This document shows, in pieces, positions 55,417 to 59,359 of a stretch of 59,359 bases of DNA. The stretch's first letter is position 1; each line of letters opens with the position of its first letter. Where the stretch lies: contig CALYTW010000003.1 in NCBI GenBank assembly GCA_945487905.1, positions 1 through 59,359 on the forward strand. The letters run 5' to 3'. The notes under the pieces were generated by a model, which worked only from the letters and a program-made list of their open reading frames with translations, ran no database searches and was not told the origin of the DNA. Made by a program: the position numbers and the translations under genes. Source of the DNA: an uncultured cyanobacterium. GTDB taxonomy: Bacteria > Cyanobacteriota > Vampirovibrionia > Gastranaerophilales > Gastranaerophilaceae.

Positions 55417-55454
55417 TTGACAAATAACATGTTATCGGTTATACTAATAGTATA
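55417..55454 (+). promoter_or_regulatory. strong promoter with two embedded palindromes
   Basis: TTGACA (55417-55422), a 17-base spacer and TATACT (55440-55445). A perfect palindrome ATAACATGTTAT (55424-55435) fills the spacer, and TATACT-AAT-AGTATA (55440-55454) is a second inverted repeat covering the -10 box. This looks like a repressed promoter for the three genes that follow. Confidence 0.75.
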
Positions 55455-55479
55455 AGGTACAAAACAAAAGGAGATAACA

Positions 55480-55761
55480 ATGAGAAACAATGAAATCAGA
55501 ACCGCAGTAGCAGAACTTCAAGAACTTTATGCACAAGCAGATACCATTAAGGCATTGATAGTTGAACGTGAAAGTGCTATCAAAGACGAAATGGACGCTA
55601 GAGAAATTGAAACTTTGGACTTGGGAAATTGTGTGATTCGTTGGACTTCACAAGTAGCAGACAGAATCATGACTCGAGATGTAAAGGAATACCTAAAGTC
55701 AATGAATGTTTTAGATAAGTTTATTAAGTCAGTTTATTCAAAGAGATTTAGCATAGCATAG
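55480..55761 (+). CDS. small phage/plasmid-type hypothetical protein
   Basis: A 93-residue protein of a kind common in mobile elements. An N-terminal helical hairpin (AVAELQELYAQADTIKALIVERES) precedes a small beta segment (IETLDLGNCVIRWTSQ) and a basic tail (YLKSMNVLDKFIKSVYSKRF). No enzyme motif. First gene behind the strong regulated promoter, with AAAGGAG eight bases before ATG. Followed 37 bases later by the small resolvase. Confidence 0.7.
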   Translation: MRNNEIRTAVAELQELYAQADTIKALIVERESAIKDEMDAREIETLDLGNCVIRWTSQVADRIMTRDVKEYLKSMNVLDKFIKSVYSKRFSIA

Positions 55762-55798
55762 GGCATTTGCCCTACTGCTATTGCAGGAGGATTAAGTA

Positions 55799-56488
55799 AT
55801 GGAAGAATACAAAGCAGAATACTATTGTTATATCCGCTGCAGTACCGTCCAACAGAGTTATAATAGACAGTACAAGCAACTTTTAGACTTTTGCCAAAAA
55901 GAGAATATTAAGATTAACCCTGCAAATATATATAGTGAAAAACGGACCGGGAAAAATCAAGACCGTCCGAAGTTTAAGGAACTTGTGCAATTATTACTTG
56001 ACCGAGAGGCAAAGGGCATACATTGCTGTCTTTGCCTAATCGAGTTAAGTAGAATGAGCAGGAGTTACCAATTAACCAAAGATACATGGAACACATTAAC
56101 GAGTGCGGGGGTTGATATTGTAGTTACATCATTCCCTTTATTAGATACACGGAAAAAGGATAATGGGGCAGTTAATTTAATGCTGACTGATATTGTCTTT
56201 GCGGTTCTTAATTATTTAACGGAGCAGGAACTCAACGAGAAAGCCGATAGGTGCAATAATGGTCGTGAGGTTGCCAAAAATAAAGGTGTTAAGTTTGGCA
56301 GGAAAGAATTAACTATTAAAGACCTACCTAAAGAGTTTATTGACGTGATGAAATCCGCAACGGGTTCAGAAACAAAAACCGCTTTACTTGACTCTGTGAA
56401 TGGTAAGTTAGTCAGAATGAACAAGAAACCATTATCAAGAGGCACTTTCTACAATTACATGGAACTGTATAAAGGTGTTGTAAAATGA
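55799..56488 (+). CDS. small serine recombinase (resolvase/invertase family)
   Basis: A 229-residue site-specific recombinase. The catalytic Ser is in YCYIRCSTVQQSYNRQ, the Arg residues in LIELSRMSRS, and FAVLNYLTEQELNEKADRCNNG is the long helix joining to the DNA-binding region. The C-terminal part (SRGTFYNYMELY) has a short helix-turn-helix look. It may resolve dimers of a circular form or invert DNA; no crossover site could be assigned. AGGAGG ribosome site. It overlaps the next gene at ATGA. Confidence 0.88.
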   Translation: MEEYKAEYYCYIRCSTVQQSYNRQYKQLLDFCQKENIKINPANIYSEKRTGKNQDRPKFKELVQLLLDREAKGIHCCLCLIELSRMSRSYQLTKDTWNTLTSAGVDIVVTSFPLLDTRKKDNGAVNLMLTDIVFAVLNYLTEQELNEKADRCNNGREVAKNKGVKFGRKELTIKDLPKEFIDVMKSATGSETKTALLDSVNGKLVRMNKKPLSRGTFYNYMELYKGVVK

Positions 56489-56736
56489 ATGACAAACAGG
56501 TGCAGGACTTAATCAGAGGTCAATTTCTCAATCAAATGATTTTTCGCATAATGGACAATGCGAGGGCAAATCGGGGCAGGGTTCAGCAGGGGCAACAGGT
56601 TCAATGCGTTCATCAAGTGCCGTTAATCGTGGATATTGTGTGCGGTGCAGTTATACTCTTTTGGGTTGTGGTGCTAGGTGGTACTTTATTATTGTCAATT
56701 CTCGGACTTATTATGCTAGTTTTCAATATTAGTTAG
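56485..56736 (+). CDS. small membrane protein
   Basis: An 83-residue protein with a polar N-terminal half (about 1-45, rich in Gln, Asn and Arg) and a hydrophobic C-terminal segment long enough for one or two spans (VDIVCGAVILFWVVVL then GTLLLSILGLIMLVF). It starts inside the end of the resolvase (overlap of 4 bases) and is therefore translationally coupled. Function unknown. Confidence 0.65.
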   Translation: MNDKQVQDLIRGQFLNQMIFRIMDNARANRGRVQQGQQVQCVHQVPLIVDIVCGAVILFWVVVLGGTLLLSILGLIMLVFNIS

Positions 56737-56915
56737 GTCGTGTGCCGCAGTCTGTAAACTCCGTAGCACTCATAAAAAAGTTGGTAGGCATATAACCATG
56801 AAAAATCGCTTTAAAGGTAAAATGCTTCTATCGGTGCAAATGTCTTTATTTATAAGGGTTTTGGCGGTCAATGTATAAGGGAACGTTTGTTGTGGTAGGG
56901 GTTCGCATGCCTGCA

Positions 56916-56952
56916 TTACCCACTATGTCCGTATATCAGACAATGTGGGTAA
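56916..56952. other. hairpin in the resolvase-side intergenic region
   Basis: TTACCCAC and GTGGGTAA form an eight-base stem, extended imperfectly by ATGTC and GACAAT, around a 15-base centre. It lies in the 270-base gap 56737-57006 between convergent units; no gene is supported in that gap. It may be a terminator without a T tract, or a recombination or nicking site. Confidence 0.4.
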
Positions 56953-57006
56953 AATAAGGGATATGAAAAGAGGGGAGTTTAACATTCTCCTATACTGTAA
57001 TTGAGG

Positions 57007-57207
57007 CTATTTTTTATCTAGTCCGGGCAACAATTTCTTCATATATGCTGCACGAACTTTACTATGTAATTTTTCTGCCTTTTCAGTTGGTGTGGGAGGT
57101 GTAGCAACTCTGCTAACCTTTATTACACCGTCTTTGTGCTTTTCTTCATAATCCTTTAGCACTTGAAGTGCTATTTTTTCAACAAGATTCTTTTCTTCTT
57201 CTTTCAT
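57007..57207 (-). CDS. small charged hypothetical protein
   Basis: A 66-residue protein rich in Lys and Glu. An acidic then basic helix (KEEEKNLVEKIALQVLKDYEEK) is followed by a Pro/Thr linker (ATPPTPTEKAE) and a basic C-terminus (KLHSKVRAAYMKKLLPG). A good AGAGGG ribosome site supports it. It lies about 100 bases downstream of the larger gene at 57307-58629 on the same strand and may share its message. Confidence 0.6.
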   Translation of the reverse strand: MKEEEKNLVEKIALQVLKDYEEKHKDGVIKVSRVATPPTPTEKAEKLHSKVRAAYMKKLLPGLDKK

Positions 57208-57306
57208 GATATTTCCCTCTTTCTTTATTTAAAATCTAATTTTACACACGCTAGGATGACCGTTAAGGCGGTTAAAATAAATTCTAGGTATATTTAACCT
57301 GTCTTT

Positions 57307-58629
57307 TTAGCGTGCGTCTATCTCTGCGTTTGCTTTTAAAAATGCCTCGCTCGGTATAAACTTCTTTGCTTTGGGGTTCGGTGGAGTAGGTTCATCAAGT
57401 TCATCATCAGATGATGTATTTGATGATTCTTCTCCGGGCTCTTCATCATCAAGGTTAAAATAATCCGTTTGTTTTGGTTGTTGGAATTTATATAATCTGA
57501 ATGACAATAGGTTATTATTTCGGATGTCCTCAACTGTTACAGTATTATCATTATCCGGGTTAGCAAATGGGCGAACTGCTTGATATTTCTCTAGTATAGA
57601 AAAATAAGTTTTTAGCCTGTCTGCTGCGTCTGATAAGGTTCTTATTTTAATTTCCGATAGTTTAAGTAACTCTTTTGTTTTAATGTTGATAAAATAAGGT
57701 TTCTTAGGATTGTTATTAAAATTGCGTACTATAAAGTAAAGAATGAATTTATGGTTATGGGGGGTTATATCATTTACCAATTCTAAAGGTACTTTTGTGT
57801 ATGGTGGTCTTGATAAATTGCCCATGAATGTATCTGAATATGTTAGTTTATAATATTCATTCTCAATGTTATATTCGTTTAGCATGCCTGTGGAACAGGC
57901 AAGGTCAAGAAAGTTTTTAACGGCATTAGAATTGTTATTTTGGTTACGGAAGTAGTCCGGGAGGACTGCAAGTATATCCTTAGAGGATATGTAGCACTCA
58001 TTCCGCTTGTGTTTGGTGATAGAGGATTTTTCCGCTATGAATAGCAATGTACAATATAACTTGAAGTGCTTAAAATCTTTAAATCTCATATCATTATTGA
58101 GTGCCTTTGCGTATAAATAGAAACTTGGATGTTTCATAGCATATTCAAAATAAAACAAGTTGTTTGGTTTACTATCAACAGTATCGGCAAACAGACCGCA
58201 AAGCGGTTCAATTGCCGGGGTTGTTGTTTCTTTTGGTTTTTCTTCCTGTTTCTTTTTAGGCTTTTGGCGGTGGAAGATGTTAATGTTATCGGAATATTTC
58301 AGGTCAATTATACTTGTCAATTCATATTCACCATTGGGGTTGGGTACATCTTTGTTTAAGATAATGAAATCACGCAATTTTTGGTTCTTTGTACCTGCAA
58401 ATAATATAATGTATTTAATGCCGTTTACGGCAATGTAGCCAATATTCGGCACTTTAGAATACCACATGTCAAAAGCTGCGTCGCTATTGATTTTACATAG
58501 GCAATAAGGTAATTCAACCTTTAATGGTAACGACTTCAAAGGATGTATTGATTCCGCCTCTTTTAATGTATCGGTTATTGTTTTAATATTCAACTGTTTT
58601 AGTTGTAGTAGGATTTCTGATTTGAACAT
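57307..58629 (-). CDS. possible replication initiator-like protein of the element
   Basis: Not confidently assigned; 440 residues. The N-terminal 110 residues are mixed alpha/beta (YIAVNGIKYIILFAGTKNQ), a Lys/Glu/Pro linker follows (about 120-140), and the central part (about 165-380) looks like two winged-helix units (FKLYCTLLFIAEKSS; KFILYFIVRNFNNNPKKPYF), as in plasmid Rep proteins. The tail is acidic and Pro/Ser-rich. A TATAAT lies six bases before the ATG with no ribosome site, suggesting a leaderless message. The next upstream spacer carries a nested hairpin cluster (58834-58888) that could be an origin. The replication role is a guess from this context. Confidence 0.55.
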   Translation of the reverse strand: MFKSEILLQLKQLNIKTITDTLKEAESIHPLKSLPLKVELPYCLCKINSDAAFDMWYSKVPNIGYIAVNGIKYIILFAGTKNQKLRDFIILNKDVPNPNGEYELTSIIDLKYSDNINIFHRQKPKKKQEEKPKETTTPAIEPLCGLFADTVDSKPNNLFYFEYAMKHPSFYLYAKALNNDMRFKDFKHFKLYCTLLFIAEKSSITKHKRNECYISSKDILAVLPDYFRNQNNNSNAVKNFLDLACSTGMLNEYNIENEYYKLTYSDTFMGNLSRPPYTKVPLELVNDITPHNHKFILYFIVRNFNNNPKKPYFINIKTKELLKLSEIKIRTLSDAADRLKTYFSILEKYQAVRPFANPDNDNTVTVEDIRNNNLLSFRLYKFQQPKQTDYFNLDDEEPGEESSNTSSDDELDEPTPPNPKAKKFIPSEAFLKANAEIDAR

Positions 58630-58635
58630 ACTAAT

Positions 58636-58641
58636 ATTATA
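58636..58641 (-). promoter_or_regulatory. extended -10 box six bases before the ATG at 58629
   Basis: Minus-strand TGGTATAAT followed by ATTAGT and ATG. The transcript start would fall on or next to the start codon. Confidence 0.55.
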
Positions 58642-58734
58642 CCATGCAAATGTTGAAAAAGATGTAATATTTGTAAGAAATAGTGTAGTAATATATGGGG
58701 GTATTATATAAACAATGCAGTCAAAATTAAAAAT

Positions 58735-58764
58735 AGTGCATGTAACTATTTTCTATAATGCACT
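58735..58764. other. AGTGCAT/ATGCACT inverted repeat
   Basis: AGTGCAT (58735-58741) and ATGCACT (58758-58764) form a seven-base stem around a 16-base centre, in the 281-base gap upstream of the 440-residue gene. No gene is seen in this gap. Confidence 0.35.
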
Positions 58765-58833
58765 AGGCATAAGCAAAAATAGGATTTTTTAACTTACTTA
58801 TAAGCAGTGCCTTTATAATACTAATTTATTTAA

Positions 58834-58888
58834 TACAACCCCTCCCCCGACACTGGGGGGAGGCAAGGAACGCTTTCCTTTTGTTGTA
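58834..58888. other. nested cruciform-like structure
   Basis: An outer stem TACAAC (58834-58839) with GTTGTA (58883-58888) encloses two hairpins: CCTCCCCC with GGGGGAGG (58841-58863) and AAGGAA with TTCCTT (58865-58880). This three-way junction stands out for its GC content in AT-rich DNA. It may be the terminator of the gene at 58911, or a replication or transfer origin. Confidence 0.5.
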
Positions 58889-58910
58889 CGGTTCATTTTG
58901 TTTAAGTCAA

Positions 58911-59309
58911 TCATCCGCACTGTCTAGCCTTTGTCAGGCTGTCCTGATACCGCCTAATGATTTCCTCGTAGAAATACTTAACGAATCTTTCTTCGGTATC
59001 ATCTGAATAAGGTTCGTCAAATGTATCTAGTAGTGCTATATTGATGTAATGACTGAATGGCAGGTGATGTTGGCATGCCTGTATTTTCAATCTGTCAAAA
59101 ATGTCATCACTTATATCAACGTGCTTTAATTTAAGCGGTCCGGGCGGGGCTGATACATCTGAATACCTTTTGTTGTTTTCGGCAATGTACCACAATAACG
59201 CAGGTACAAGACTTTTTAGTGTAACATGATATGTGCAGGCAATCGTTTTTAATTTGTACTGCACTTGGGGGGTTAAATATACACCCTTACTTGAATTTGT
59301 ACGTGTCAT
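58911..59309 (-). CDS. duplicated ribbon-helix-helix-like protein
   Basis: A 132-residue protein with two similar segments of about 37 residues: GVYLTPQVQYKLKTIACTYH (about 9-45) and HVDISDDIFDRLKIQACQHH (about 63-98), each a short strand followed by two helices as in ribbon-helix-helix DNA-binding proteins such as CopG/MobC types. A Pro/Gly linker (SAPPGPLKLK) joins them, and a helical, charged tail follows. A single chain could mimic an RHH dimer. It may regulate plasmid-like functions or serve in mobilisation. A TAGGAG ribosome site is present, and a -10-like TATAAT on the minus strand is at 59335-59330. Confidence 0.6.
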   Translation of the reverse strand: MTRTNSSKGVYLTPQVQYKLKTIACTYHVTLKSLVPALLWYIAENNKRYSDVSAPPGPLKLKHVDISDDIFDRLKIQACQHHLPFSHYINIALLDTFDEPYSDDTEERFVKYFYEEIIRRYQDSLTKARQCG

Positions 59310-59359
59310 TTTCTTCTTTCTCCTATTAAATTATAGTTATACCAGATTGAAACAACTCA

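Larger units (their letters stand above)
46645..59359. mobile_element. integrated element at tRNA-Asp, right end beyond the window
   Basis: From the tRNA-Asp gene to the window edge there are only accessory genes: two serine recombinases, a type III restriction-modification operon, an XRE regulator, a SLOG-like protein, small unknown proteins, a possible replication protein and a ribbon-helix-helix-like protein. Housekeeping genes stop sharply at the tRNA. I found no second copy of the tRNA 3' end within the window, so the element is at least 12.7 kb and its other attachment site lies outside. No conjugation or phage structural genes are seen, so it may be a plasmid-like or mobilisable integrative element. 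Confidence 0.75.

Noticed and set aside
55325-55459. 44-codon plus-strand frame starting MSNNNRK
   Set aside because: It runs across the strong promoter at 55417 and its palindromes and has no ribosome site.
46645-59359. Prophage interpretation of the accessory region
   Set aside because: No capsid, tail, portal, terminase or lysis gene is present in the part seen; a plasmid-like or mobilisable integrative element fits better, though the unseen part could change this.

Overview
The window is AT-rich, gene-dense bacterial chromosome. The best lineage clue is the RNA polymerase operon: the beta' subunit is encoded by two adjacent genes (rpoC1 22699-24408 and rpoC2 18779-22651) behind rpoB, and RpoC2 carries a long SI3-like insertion. 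A split rpoC is a hallmark of Cyanobacteria in the broad sense. There is no photosynthesis gene, and there is an anaerobe-style flavodiiron protein with a rubredoxin, a DUF2229 dehydratase-activase relative and several lineage-specific coiled-coil proteins. Together these suggest a non-photosynthetic gut relative (Melainabacteria/Vampirovibrionia, probably Gastranaerophilales). The placement is inferred from gene content, not from a search.

Layout. 1-5 kb: lineage-specific proteins (a Gly/Asn/Cys-rich EF-hand coiled-coil protein, a membrane coiled-coil protein, a small unknown), a cluster of CAGAATGACG palindromic/tandem repeats, and a GAF plus degenerate HD-GYP protein. 5-16 kb: a DUF2229 protein, then a long minus-strand block with clpP-clpX and a tightly packed nine-gene run (HEAT-like protein, ruvX, DUF1292, a triple Clp-N-repeat protein without ATPase, tilS, hpt, flavodiiron protein, rubredoxin) preceded by aroE. 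16-28 kb: two unknown plus-strand genes and the rpoB-rpoC1-rpoC2 operon. 28-46.5 kb: housekeeping operons (lysA-cdaA-yitT-dxs; thioesterase-rluB-coaE; wecB-acyl-ACP thioesterase; gltA-like; SNF2 helicase; yraN with an HNH-like gene) with very little spacer DNA and several convergent genes whose stop codons overlap.

From 46.6 kb to the right edge lies an integrated element. It begins at a tRNA-Asp(GTC) gene. A large serine recombinase reads toward the tRNA, and its frame runs through the tRNA terminator and ends inside the tRNA gene. The element carries a type III restriction-modification operon (mod-res) with an uncharacterised third gene in the same run, an XRE regulator, a SLOG-like protein, a small serine resolvase, small membrane and cytosolic proteins, a possible winged-helix replication protein and a duplicated ribbon-helix-helix-like protein. 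The far end is outside the window. The least explained items are the mod-res-X operon, the chimeric recombinase tail, the ATPase-less Clp-N protein, the degenerate HD-GYP protein, and shared upstream motifs including -10 boxes placed six or seven bases before the start codon.
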